From Jacaranda mimosifolia (Eukaryota; Streptophyta; Magnoliopsida; Lamiales; Bignoniaceae): DNA of 64,000 bases. Each line of letters begins with the position of its first letter. The first letter of the stretch is position 1. Shown here piece after piece: positions 11,382-23,687 of this stretch. The translations under genes were made by a program, and so were the position numbers. The DNA lies in contig CM032117.1 in the NCBI GenBank assembly GCA_018894105.1, forward strand, positions 48,394,503-48,458,502. Direction: 5' to 3'. Below the pieces are notes generated by a model. It saw only the letters and a list, made by a program, of their open reading frames with translations. It did no database searches and was not told the DNA's origin.

Positions 11382-14300
11382 ATGTCAACCAGTAGTGAAG
11401 CAAGTGTACTCAATCAAGTGTTGGGGAATTGCCGCTACAAAGACCAGCTCTATATAATGTCAATTAAGGATAATATGACTTTAATGGATATGTACATTGA
11501 TCTTGCAAGAAAATGGAGTGAAATCAACGCCGAGCACTTCAGTTTGCAATATATAGCTCCACATCAAAGATTGTATGTGAGTTTAACTGATGACGATGAT
11601 GTCATGAATATGGTCTTACTGCATTTGACATTGAAGATGAATATTGTTGACATCTTGGTAAGCCAAAAGGATGAATCAAGTAGTAGGAAAAGAAGAGCAG
11701 TGATGTTTTAAGGTAATACTTCTACAAAATCTAAATTGTACTGCAGTTTATAAAGTTTTGTACTTGAAGTGTTCCGAAATTGCATTCTGTTTATTTGAAA
11801 ATCTTTCTGTACTTGTAACGTTCTACATTATACTTCATTGCAGTTAACATTGTACTTCATCTCACAAAAATTATACTTTATTATGTAAGTTTTATACTTT
11901 AAGTGTTCTACTAAAAGATTATCTAAAATTGTACTGCAACTTGTAGAGGTTTATACTTGAAGTGTTTCCAAATTGTACGTAATCTATACAAAATTATACT
12001 TTCTGTTTTCTGAAATTATTCATTTAACCAAAACTGTACTAAGTTGGTAGGGTTTTATACTTCAATTGTTCGGAAATTGTACTTAATTTTACACAAATTT
12101 GTACTCCAGTTATCTGAAATTGTACTTCATTTCACTAAAATTGTACTCTATTATTTAAGTTTTATACTTCAAAGTGTTCTACTAATTGATATCTAAAGTT
12201 ATACTGCTATTGCTAACGATTTATACCTGAAGTGTTAAAAACTGTACTTTTTTTTATTCAAAATTGTACTTCAATTTTTTGAGATTATACTTTATTTTAC
12301 AAAATCTTTACTTATTTATTGAAGGTCTATATTTTAAGGGTTATATTTATCGATTATCCAAAATACACTGCAGTTGCTAGGGCTTTATACTTCAAGAGTT
12401 TGAAATTGTAATTCACTTTATCTAAAATTGTACATTTATTTTCTGAAATTATATTTTCTTTTGTACTTCATTTTATAGAAACCTATACTCTTTTCATTGA
12501 AGTTCTATACTTCAAGTGTCCTAAATTGTACGTCATTTTATATAAACTTGTACTTCAATTATCTTAATCTACTATTTAACTTTCATGTTTTCTACTAATA
12601 AATTATCCAATTTGTACTGAAATTGCTAAGGTTTTATACTTCAAGTGTTCAGAAATCGTTCTTCACTTAATAAAAAATTGTATTTCTGTTTTTTAAAATT
12701 ATATTTCATTTTATACATCATTTTATTTAAATCTGTACTCTTGACATTGAAGTTCTATACTTCAGGTATTCCCAAAATGTACTTCATTTTACCTAAACAT
12801 GTACTCCATTCATTGAAGTTCTATACTTCAAGTGTCCTAAATTGTACTTCACTTTATCTGAAATTGTACTTCAATTTTTTGAATCTATTATTTAATTTAG
12901 AAGCGACTACGAATGGATTATCAAAAAATTATATTGCAATAGCTAAAGTTTTATACTTCAAGAGTTTCGAAATTGTACTTCAGGTTATCTAAAATTGTAC
13001 TTCGATTTTCTGAACTTATATTTCAGTTCTTAATAATTTCACCTAAATCTGTATATTCTTTTCATTGAAGTTCTATACTTCAGGTATTCTAAAATTGTAT
13101 TTCACTTTGTCTAATATTGTACTTCAATTTTTTGAAATCATACTTCATTTTATACATCATTTTACCGAAACTTGTACTACATTCATTAAAGTTCTATACT
13201 TCAAATGTCTGAAGTTGTACTTCATTTTATCTAAACTTGTACTTTAATTATCTGAACCTATTATTTAATTTTTAAGCGTCTACTAATGTATTGTCTAAAA
13301 ATTATACTGCAATAGCTAAGGTTTTATACTTCAGTTGTTTGAAATTGTACTTCATTTTATATAAAATTGAACTTAGATTTTTCGAAATTATACTTCAGTT
13401 TTTACATAATTTAACCTAAATTTGTATTCTTTTCAATGAAATTCTATACTTCAGGTGTTCTCAAATTGTACTTCACTTTGTCTAAAATTATATTTCTATT
13501 TCTTTAAATTATACTTCATTTTATACATCACTTTACCTAAACTTGTTCTCCATTTATTGAAGTTCTATACTTCAAGTGTCCTAAATTGTACTTCACTTTA
13601 TCTGAAATTGTACTTCAATTTTCTGAATCTATTATTTAATTTAGAAGCGACTACGAATGGATTATCAAAAAATTATACTGCAATAGCTAAAGTTTTATAT
13701 TTCAGGAGTTTCGAAATTGTACTTCATCTTATCTAAAATTGTACTTCGATTTTCTGAACTTATATTTCAGTTCTTACATAATTTCACCTAAATCTGTATA
13801 TTCTTTTCATTGAAGTTCTATACTTCAAGTATTCTGAAATTGTATTTCACTTTGTCTAATATTGTATTTCAATTTTTTGAAGTCATACTTCATTTTATAC
13901 ATCATTTTACCGAAACTTGTACTCCATTCATTAAAGTTCTATACTTCAAATGTCTGAAGTTGTACTTCATTTTATCTGAACTTGTACTTTAATTATATGA
14001 ACCTATTATTTAATTTTTAAGCGTCTACTAATGTATTATCTAAAAATTATACTGCAATAGTTAAGGTTTTATACTTCAGTTGTTCTTAAATTGTACTTCA
14101 CTTTATATAAAATTGAACTTAGATTTTTTGAAATTATACTTCAATTTTTACATAATTTAACCTAAATCTGTATTCTTTTCAATGAAGTTCTACACTTCAG
14201 GTCTTCTCAAATTGTACTTCACTTCTTTTACTTCTGTTTCTTAAAATTATACATCATTTTATCTAAATCTGTACTCTTTTAATTGAAGTTCTGTACTCCA

Positions 14301-16436
14301 GGTGTTCTCAAATTGTACTTCATTTTATTTTAGCTTGTACTTCAATTTTATAAATCTCTTAATTAATTTTCAAGTGTTATACTAATGAATTATCCAAAAA
14401 AGTGTACTGCAATTGCTGCGTTGTATACTTCTATTGTTTTGAAATTGTACTTCGTTTATTTGAAATTATACCACAATGCTGAATTATTCTACATATTGTA
14501 CTTTATTTTACCTAAAATTGTACTTCATTTGTCAACCTCAAGGGATGCAGTCGAGGAGGAAATTTGTTCGACCAATGCATCGCACAATGAATTGGCTTTA
14601 ATTAGCAACTCAATTAATGCATGGAGGAATTGCATACATGGAGAGGGTCAAACATTCAAGGATGCTGAGGAGTTCAGAATTATGCTTAAGAATTATGCAG
14701 TATCTACTTTGCGGTCGTTTAAATACAAGAAAAATGACAGCAGAAAAATCATAGCCGTTTGCAGTGATGAAAATTGCAAATGGAGAATCTATGCATCAAG
14801 GCATGAAGCTGATAAATTATTTGACATTCGAAAATGCAATCTAGAGCACACATGTGGTGAGACTAATCTTCGGACAAGGGGACATCCTAAAGCTGATTTC
14901 GCTTGGGTTGCTAATGTAGTGAATGATAAATTGAGATTAGAGCCATGTTATCGGCCCTCTACCATACTGAAAGATATTCACAGAGAATAGAGTGTGGAAC
15001 TTAGGTACCATAAAGCATGGATGGGTAAGGAATTAGCTATGCATAACATCCATGGAGCTGAGAAGGGATCTTATGATAAGTTGAGGTGGTACTGTGATGC
15101 TGTGAATAGGACAAACCCTGGAAGTATTGCAGACTGTGAGATTGACCCAATCAGTCGAAAATTTCGTCGGCTATTTATATGTTTCAATGCCTGCCTTCTC
15201 GATTTTCTCAGGGGATGCAGGCCATTGATATTCTTGGACGGCACCCATATTAAAATAAATACAAAGGAGTCTTACTCAGCGCTGTCAGTAAGGATGCTAA
15301 TGATGACTTATTCACGATAGCATATGCAGTTGTTGACTCTGAATATCTTAGATTCTGAATATCTACCTGGTTTTATCAATCTCTACCTGGCTTATCAAGG
15401 TTTACTTTCTTCTCCGATCGACATCCAGGTCTTCTTAAGGCCCTCCCTATGATATTTCCCGGTAGCCACCATGCATATTGCTTGAGATACTTAGTGGATA
15501 ACTTTAAGAAACAAGTAAGTGTACTTTATCTTTGTTTGTGAGACAATTATGTGAAATAAAATCTACTTCATAACATTAAGTACATTACTGTTCTATTATT
15601 TTAAATTCAGGTATTAAGGAAATACCCTCTACATAACAAGAAACATTGGTGTTCTGTTTTTATGAAAGCTGCATATGCGCCTACAAGGCAGGAGTGTCGG
15701 GTATATAGACAGTATGTTGGCGTCAATGCCGCTTGCCAAAGACTTTATTATGCAGTCTGACCCACCATGTTGGGCAAATTCTTTATTCAGTGGAGATCGA
15801 TGGGGGGTAATAAACAATAATCAAGCAGAAAGTTGGAATAATTGGGTTAAACTAGCCCGATTTATGCCAGTTGCAGCCATGGTTGATCACATACGCATGC
15901 AAATAATTGTTATGATGCATGATAGACGAGAAGAATCTCATAAGATGGTTGGCCAATTATGTCCTAAGCAAGAGAAGAAGTTAGCAATCAATCATATGCG
16001 TTCTCTTAACTTAAAAGTTGTCATGTCTAGCGGTTGGAGCTTTGAGGTGATTGGGCAAGATAAATCGTATGCTGTAGATTTACAGAGCAGAGTTTGTTCG
16101 TGCGGAGTATGGCAGATTGATAAAATACCATGCAGACATGCTTGTGCTTGTATTGAGTCAAAGTCACTTTCACCGTATGACTTCACCGATCAATACTACC
16201 GAGTTGAGATGTATCAACAAGCATACCAGGCAGTTATAAACCCTATTCCTACGTTTGATATGCAAATGTTCCCTGTATATGATGATGACGTCATTCATGC
16301 ACCTGATTGTCGATCTCAGCCTGGGCGTAGAAGGACACAGAGGATTCCATCACAGATTGAGAAACGTGTAATTAAGTGTAAAAAGTGTGGTAGAACAGGG
16401 CATAATCGTCGAACTTGCAAAGAATTAGTAAACTAG
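11382..16436 (+). pseudogene. MuDR-type MULE transposase, decayed
   Basis: Parts in order: an N-terminal PB1-like segment (11382-about 11657, MSTSSEASVL... with acidic TDDDDVMNM, ending at a possible gtaagc donor); a 2.8-kb repeat-filled gap; the MuDR N-terminal DNA-binding domain (14560-14987, CSDENCKWRIYA, CNLEHTC); the DDE core with first Asp in LIFLDGTHIK (about 15222), second in SDRHPGLL (about 15413) and Glu in NNNQAESWNNW (about 15820); a SWIM zinc finger (CSCG...CRHAC, 16099-16140); and a CCHC knuckle CKKCGRTGHNRRTC (16377-16420). Breaks: a TAG at 14988-14990 where copy 2 has a Tyr codon, a frameshift near 15262, a missing stretch near 15345 corresponding to about 20 residues of copy 2, and a frameshift near 15690. 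Introns are likely, including one at about 15517-15610. It cannot make a full transposase as it stands. Confidence 0.9.
11712..14530. repeat. TGTACTTCA-type degenerate repeat array in the transposase gene
   Basis: About 2.8 kb made almost entirely of variants of TTGTACTTCA and TTATACTTCA with short AT-rich linkers. Superimposed is a larger duplication of about 744 bp: the block ending near 12992 recurs ending at 13736, and the block 13065-13247 recurs at 13810-13992. Short open frames in it translate to repetitive LKFYTS/LYFIL strings and are not genes. The array separates the N-terminal and core coding segments of the transposase, so it probably lies in an intron. Confidence 0.9.
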
Positions 16437-17540
16437 TTAACTTTTGTACCTCAATACAAGATAATTGTACTTGATTTCTTCGCATTTGCACCTCACTTGG
16501 GCAATGAAGTAGGTGATTTAGCGTGAAATTAGCATTCCCGCATGTTGTCTGAGACATAGTTAACTTTTGTACCTCAATACGGGATAATTGTACATGATTT
16601 CTTCGCATTTGCACCTCACTTGGACAACTTTGTACTTAATTAATATCTTGGTATTTTTACTAATATTTTTGAATTGAAATTTGTTCAAAGATTTGATTTT
16701 TAATTCTTGGTAATTAATAACCAAACTATTGAAGTATGTGTCCAATATTTATCATATGAATAAAATAATATTAAAAATTTTAAGTTGTTAATCACTAGTG
16801 TTCAACGGATGAATGTTATCAATCGCAGTAATGAAAGAATACTTATGCTTTCAAAGATGTAACGAAATGAGAATTTGACGATGCTATCCACCCTACCATC
16901 CGTACAAATTCATATTTCACCAGATCCGACAATCTCAAATTATTGTACTTGCCCATCATTACAATTATTGGAGAATAATTATTCAATTTGAATAAGTGTA
17001 CTTCAAGAAAACAAATCTTATACTTCAATTGTCCGATTTTATACTTCATATCTCCGGAATTGTACTTCATTTGTACTTCGTTCCCCTGATTTGTACTTTG
17101 TTTTCCATGAATTGTACTCAAGATCCACGCCTTGTTTCAATTGAATTTAAGTGTTCTTTAGCGACACACATTTTATACTTTCTTTCTTCCGGGTTTGTAC
17201 CTCATTCCCCCTTAATTGTATTCAAATTCCCTGCCCAGTTTCAATTGAATTGAAGTGTACTTCAACGAAGCACATTTTATACTCTGTTTATCTAAATTTG
17301 TACTTTGTTTCCCGTGAATTGTACTCAAGATCCCCGCCTTGTTTCAATTGAATTTAAGTGTTCTTCAGCGACACACATTTTATACTTTCTTTATTCCAGG
17401 TTTGTACCTTATTTCCCCTGAATTGTATTCAAATTCCTTGCCCAGTTTCAATTGAATTTAAGTTATAAATAATTAATGGAAAATTAAACTTACATACAAA
17501 ATAATATTATAAACAAATTATGCTTCAATTTACACATGTA
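16437..17540. repeat. spacer between convergent MULE genes, GTAC-cored duplications
   Basis: Contains a direct duplication of about 120 bp (16437-16500 recurs at about 16557-16622, ttaacttttgtacctcaata) and a second duplication with a period of about 207 bp (caagatcc...ccgccttgtttcaattg at 17119 and 17326). Many tgtactt and tgtacct motifs recur, as in the transposase intron. No gene is seen. Confidence 0.85.
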
Positions 17541-18639
17541 TTTACATACAAGTGATTCAAATCCTGGCATTTTCATAACTTAATATTGTATATGCCATTT
17601 TCGCATGATATTTATCAATTTCAATTGTTCTAGCATCCCTCCAGAACTCGGGGGTGTCTCTAGCAAAACATTCTGCCCAAATGCATACATAGACACCACA
17701 ATCCACTGTACCCACTTGCTGCCTGCCTTTTCTCGGCTTTATCTGTTCATCCACACGACTCCCCAATGAAAGCTTCATGTACCAAGAATAGAATGAAGCC
17801 TACAAAAATATTGATCAGTTGTTGACTCCCTAATTTATGAAGAAATCATAGGGAAAGAAAGCAAACTTACAATAGCAATAGCTATCGGTTTGTATCTGGC
17901 GGCCATTATTGAATTCATGTATAAGAAAGAATGAGTTGAGGTGTTGAGGACAACCAAGAACCAGTGCTAGCGCCGGCAAATCGATAGGATTATGTAACGA
18001 CACTCGTTTAAAACATCCATCGTGAGCTCTTCCAAGTCTGTACAGGTGAAGTTGTTCAGTTTAAGCTTCAACTCCACAAATTCTTCATCCGTAATATCCT
18101 TGATGTTGCATTCCTCTAGTCGGTCTAATATATCAGCTTATGAAGTATAAAACAAATGGTTAGACTCATTTGTCACCGTGAACTAAATTAAGTTAGGAAA
18201 CTGCCACATACCTGCGCTATTGAGGACGTAAACCACACCTTGTAGTGACACTTCTCCCTGAAAGATGGGCTACATAATATCGACATGTAACAGTCCACTA
18301 TGTCACCGGTAAGTTCTCCTCCAAATAAAAGCTCACAAAAGTTTTGTCCATCTAGAAACTGTCTTGCTCCTTCCCATACAGTCACCCTACACAATTGTTA
18401 ATGGTTAGTTCAGATACCAATTTATCCAACAGAAAAATAATAAGCAAATTTTGTTACCTCAAATTATCTCTTCTGACAAAGTTGTCGATGACTTCTGGCT
18501 CTTCTACTGGAATAAGAGCAAGACCTCTACAATAGTCCTTCCTTTATAGGGATCGGCCACTTCAGTCTTTGGGATGGTTGGTTCATCTACCACCTAGAGT
18601 GGTTCATCTGCCACCTGGATTAGTTCATCTGCCACCTGG

Positions 18640-19560
18640 GGTACAAAACACAGCACATAGGTACAAAGTATCAACTATTGAAGTAGAAAATATAAGCACA
18701 TGAAGTACAGATATCACCAACATGGAGTACAAAAATTTAGCACATTAGGTATAAAGTGTCAACTATTGAAGTAGAAAAGATAAACACATGAAGTACAGAC
18801 ATCACCAATGTGGTGTACAAAATTCAAGCACATTAGGTATAAAATGTCAACTATTGAAGTAGAAAAGATCAGCAGTTGAAGTACAGATATCACCAATATG
18901 GTGTACAAAACTCAAGCACATTAGGTATAAAGTGTCAACTATTGAAGTAGAAAAGATCAGCACTTGAAGTACAGATATCACCAACATGGTGTACAAAACT
19001 CAAGCACATTAGGTATAAAGTGTCAACTATTGAAGTAGAAAAGATTAGAACTTGAAGTACAGATATCACCAACATGGAGTACAAAGATTAAGCACATTAG
19101 GTATAAAGTGTCAACTATTGAGGTAGAAAAGATCAGCACTTGAAGTACAGATATAACCAACATGGTGTACAAAACTCAAGCACATTAGGTATAAAGTGTC
19201 AACTATTGAGATAAAAAAGATCAGAACTTGAAGTACATATATCACCAACATGGAGTACAAAAATTAAGCACATTAGGTATAAAGTGTCAACTATTGAGGT
19301 AGAAAAGATGAGCACTTGAAATACAGATATCACCAACATGGTGTACAAAATTCCAGCACATTGGTATAAAGTGTAAAGCACAGAAGTACAGATATCACCA
19401 ACATGGAGTACAAAACCCAAACACATTAGGTATAAAGTGTAAAGCACAGAAGTACAGATATCACCAACATGAAGTACAAAACTCAAGCACAATAGGTATA
19501 AAGTGTCAACTATTTAAGTAGAAAAGATCAGCACATAAGTGCAAGTATCACCAACATGAA
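18640..19560. repeat. 88-bp tandem repeat array in a Ulp1-gene intron
   Basis: Units contain cacattaggtataaagtg, caactattgaagtagaaaa and gaagtacagatatcaccaac. Copies of cacattagg begin at 18741, 18829, 18917 and 19005, an exact 88-bp spacing, and about ten units continue to near 19560 with some shortened. The minus-strand frame at 19199-19492 is a translation of the array, not a gene. Every unit carries several GTAC cores. Confidence 0.93.
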
Positions 19561-21309
19561 GTATAAGACATCATCCATTAAGTGCAAATATCAACCAATC
19601 AAGTATAAGATATCATAACATTTATTACAAACAGACAGTTTACAAATGAAATGCAAGTAGCAAAAAAATAAAACATTAAGTAGTGTACAACACCTTCTTC
19701 TCTTCTTGTTCTTTGTTTTTTCGTGCACGAGGACAAGCATGATAGGTCTTTTTCACTTGTCTTCCTCTTTTGGCTGGTGTGGTGCTCGGGGGGCTGACAA
19801 AATCTGGAGATTTTTGTTTTGGCTTCCTGTCTCCTCAATTGCGCACATTTGTCACAATTGAGGACATGACATTTGCCACTTCAATCTCAGATTCCTCGAA
19901 CTCAGCCGCTTGAATTAGTATATAATGTTCTGTCTTCAAATGTAAGGGGGAATCTAAATGATCATGACGTTGTTTGGTTCGACTTTCTTCATCCAACATG
20001 TCTTCAAAATCATCCCCTTCTTTATGTGCATCATGTACCAAATCAAGTTCCCCCTCATGCACATACTCACCAGCTTCCTCCTCAAGCTCCACCCCATCAG
20101 TCTCTTCATCAGTTAGATGCTCCTCATCACCCTGCTCCTTCATTGCCATGTATTCGAATGAAGCAATTTTTTCTTTCAATGATTTAATTTCTTCACCTTT
20201 CGCTGTAATAATTGCTTCATATATTGTATGATCACAGACATGGACTTCACTGATGGCAGTACTGGCAGCCTCTAATTTCTTGATCAAATCTACCAATTCT
20301 AACTCATATGGAGCAGGGTTGAGGGCTACAACCTATTATAATGGAAATAATTATCAAATTCAAATTATTATACAAAAAAATAATAATGAATTATTACAAT
20401 TATTACCATATTTGCTGTAACTTGCTTCAATTTATTCTCTGCTTGCTCCATATTTTGTGGGAGTTTGCTATCCTTCCACCGGTAAAAACGTGGAAACTTA
20501 AACAAACTCACTGGTGAAGCCAGTGACGGGATGCGTTCATAAACCTATGCCTGTCATACATAAATCAAAAAATTATATTCACTTGAATATAAATATAATC
20601 AATGTCATTAGAAAAATGAAGCAAACACTTACCATCAAGCCGACTGTACACCCATCAATGTACTTCTTTCTTCTTTCTCCACCTACTCCTAAATGGTTCT
20701 TCATATCTTGCACAAGAAAACTGTATGCAGCTATGCCCCATGCATACAGACCAACTCTAGACAAATTGTCCAAGTATGGTAGGAGAAATCGTGGAGTCCA
20801 ATAATTAGATGTTGGAAACAGAATACAATTAAAAACAAAAACTATGTACAACCTACAAAAATTATTCAAGTCCTCCACACTATCCTTATATATATACTCC
20901 TCAAGTTTTTTTGCTATTTCAGATCTAGTTATATTCTGCACTTTCCAGAAAAAAGGCGGTCAAAGGTTGAAGACTTCAACTTCAATGTTATATCAACAGA
21001 TTGCCCCACGTGTGGCAACCCTAAAACCATTGAAAATTCAGCTGCAGAAAAAGGAACCTCACCCCCCTCCGCAAAGTGAAATGAGAGCTTTTTTGGGTCA
21101 AACCTCCTAACTATAGCTTCAAGCCGAATGAAGCTTGAACTTAACTTAGGCATATCTATGTATATATAGAAAGAGGTCTTCTTCAATGCATCAAAATGTT
21201 TGGACCCCATCTTGGACTTCACAAGCTCCAACTTACTTTGAAAATATTGGGGGGAGCAACGAGAACAGACCTCACAATGTCTTGACTTTGCTGCAATGAG
21301 AAAAAAAAT

Positions 21310-22830
21310 AGTATATAAACAGATAATAAACTAACCCTTTTAGATAGAGTGTATTACACTTTCAGTTATTCTATGCTTTACGCTTGAATTTTTTATATTA
21401 CAGTTGCTTCTAAAATATAATGCAGATACACAGATTATATACTAGAGTTCCATTTAATGTATACTGCATGCTTAAAGGTTTTATACTTCAGTTGCTTCTA
21501 AAATGTACTGCAAATACAAAGATTATATACTACATTTTCAGTTAATGTATAATGCAGGCTTGAATGTTTATGTACTAAGATGCTTCTAAAATGTACTGCA
21601 TACACTTATGCCTAAAGTGTACTGCCTGTTTGAATGTTTTATACTACATTTGTTTATAAAATGTACTGCACCTACAGAGATTTTATACTACACTTTTGCC
21701 TAAAGTGTACTCCAGATGCTTCTAAAATGTACTGCAGCTATTCAGATTATATACTACCTTTTGCCTAATGTATACTGCAAGCTTGAATGCTAAATACTAC
21801 ATACATTTGTTTCTAAAATGCACTGCAGCAACGCAGATTATATACTACACTTATGACTAAAGTGTACTGTCAGTTTGAATGTTTTATACTACATTTGTTC
21901 CTGAAATGTACTACACCTACAGAGATTTTATACTACACTTTTGCCTAGAGTGTACTCTAAATGCCCTAAAATGTACTGCAACTATGCAGATTATATACTA
22001 CATTTTTCCTAATGTGTACTGCAAGTTTGAATGCTTTATACTACACATATGCCTAAAGTGTACTGCCAGTTTGAATATTTTATACTACATTTGCTTCTAA
22101 AATGTATTGTACCTACAGAGATTTTATACTATACTTTTGCCTAAAGTGTACTCCAGATGCTTCTAAAATGTACTGCAGCTATTCAGATTATATACTACCT
22201 TTTGCCTAATATATACTGCAAGCTTGAATGCTTTATACTACATACATTTGTTTCTAAAATGTACTGCAGCAATACATATTATATACTACACTATGCCTAA
22301 AGTGTACTGTCAGTTTGAATGTTTTATACTACATTTGTTTCTGAAATGTACTGCACCTACAGAGATTTTATGCTACACTTTTGCCTAAAGTGTACTCCAA
22401 ATGCCCTAAAATGTTCTGCAGCTATGCAGATTATATACTACATTTTCTCTAATGTGTATTGCAAGTTTGAATGCTTTATACTACACATATGCCTGAAGTG
22501 TACTGCCAATTTGAATATATTATACTACATTTGCTTCTAAAATGTACTGCACCTACAGAGATTTTATACTACGCTTTTGCCTAAAGTGTACTCCAGATGC
22601 CCTTAAAATGTACTGCAGTTATACATATTATATACTACCTTTTCCCTAATGTGCACTGCAAGTTTGAATACTTTATACTACACTTATGCCTAAAGTGTAC
22701 TGCCAGTTTGAATGTTTTATACTACATTTGTTTCTATGTTACCTAGATTATATACTACACTTTTGCTGATGTGTGCTGCATGCTTCGATGTTCTGTACTA
22801 CAGATAACACACTACCACATTCAAATAGTT
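21310..22830. repeat. GTACTGCA-type array in the large first intron of the Ulp1 gene
   Basis: About 1.5 kb of alternating tatactacattt, aaaatgtactgca and taaagtgtact motifs. A higher-order duplication of about 440 bp is visible (21879-22100 recurs at 22319-22540), with a partial third copy near 22680-22740. It lies between Ulp1 exon 1 (23158-23095) and exon 2 (from 21290), so it is intronic. The short plus-strand frames are repeat translations. Confidence 0.9.
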
Positions 22831-23687
22831 TTATAATATAATTTCACCATATAATTTTAGTTAAAAAGAAGTATAAAGCCCAAAAAGGTGAAGTGCAACT
22901 TTCGTGACCTTCAAGTACAAATCAGAACTTCCCATCTCACAATAGAAATCATATATATATATATATATCAAATGGGTTCAAGTGTTTAACGACTAAAAAA
23001 TGAATAAAAACCCTAAACATGAGAAAATAGACAACAAATCAGTGTAACACTGAAAAATCACGGACATTTGAAGTTTCAAATGCAAAAAACATACCTTTGT
23101 TCCTTTTCGTCACTTCTTTTTGTACTTTGCTTCTTCTTGCCGCTGTTTTTCCTTCCATTGTCGCAGAAAAATGGCAGAAATTTTGTTGTTGTTTTTTTTT
23201 TTTTAACTTCTTATTCTCGCGTCAGTGGCAGAGGAACGGTTTTGCGCCCTTTTGTTTTGGCGCTTAGAGAAGTCGATTTCAGGCAAAAATATAAAAAAAG
23301 AAAGTGTTCTTCTTAAGAGATAACGCATTTCCCAGGTATTTTTGTTGTTTTTTCCAGCTGCAAGGCTATACAAGTCTTTCTAAAAGATATGGGAGTGATT
23401 CCTAACTTTTGTGAAAAAGTGGGGAGTTTAGTGTGTAAATATTTAAATGGGGACTGAACACTAAATTAAAAGTAGATTGAGGGATTTTTTTCTAATTAAC
23501 TCAATTATGAATTACTTATTCAATTATCAAAAAAAAAAAAAAGAATTGCTAATTCGCTATTTTAGCTACACATGAATCGTGATACCTTCCTAATAAATCC
23601 TTATATTTAGTTTTAAGGCCACTTACTACTATAAAGTACCAAAATCATTTTTCAATTTCAAAATTAGTCCCCACTTGATTTTTTAAA

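Larger units (their letters stand above)
17557..23158 (-). pseudogene. MULE-carried Ulp1-type (C48) cysteine protease gene, decayed
   Basis: Exon 1, 23158-23095 (MEGKTAARRSK...), joins in phase to exon 2 starting at 21290. Exon 2 begins with a Cys-rich KSRHCEVCSRCSPQYF segment and continues into a DUF1985-like region (VLGLPHVGQ). A one-base loss at a T run near 20950 shifts the frame; coding resumes through VQNITRSEIAKK to a gtaagt donor at 20633. Later exons: about 20545-20407 and about 20332-19700 (acidic, coiled-coil-like; in-frame TGA at about 19836), then 18590-18450, 18394-18190, 18140-17870 and 17820-17557. The protease core has HWFLVVL (His) and Q-VGTVDCGVYVC (Gln and catalytic Cys). 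The Asp usually found shortly after the His is Asn here (LYMNSIM), and a TAG directly precedes HW. Plant MULE Ulp1 genes are known; their role in transposition is unclear. Confidence 0.85.
10977..23502 (+). mobile_element. complete Ulp1-carrying Mutator-like element (MULE copy 1), 12.5 kb
   Basis: Bounded by the identical 12-bp direct repeat AATTATGAATTA at 10965-10976 and 23503-23514. Inside these lie degenerate long inverted repeats. The left segment around 11040-11120 resembles the reverse complement of about 23380-23490; shared blocks are AGTCCCC, AACTCCCTAC and ATCACTCCC with matching spacing. The same blocks recur at the left end of copy 2 (23660-24790), which confirms them as family termini. 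Two convergent genes lie inside: a MuDR-type transposase (plus) and a Ulp1-type protease (minus). This layout matches the known plant Ulp1-bearing MULEs (Kaonashi/KI-type). The rest is mostly GTAC-cored tandem repeats. Both genes are broken, so the copy is probably non-autonomous now. Confidence 0.87.

Noticed and set aside
12645..13992. Several open frames with similar Leu/Tyr/Phe-rich proteins
   Set aside because: They repeat one another at 744-bp spacing because they translate the GTAC array; codon positions show no protein-like constraint.
18640..19560. Regular 88-bp units considered as a CRISPR-like array
   Set aside because: The units are contiguous tandem repeats without unique spacers, in plant DNA, inside an intron.
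20514..21110. Plus-strand frames opposite the Ulp1 gene
   Set aside because: They are antisense shadows of the minus-strand exons (DUF1985-like region), which carry the recognisable domains.
21879..22540. Two Cys-rich 73-residue open frames
   Set aside because: They are copies of the same 440-bp repeat, not a Cys-rich peptide family.
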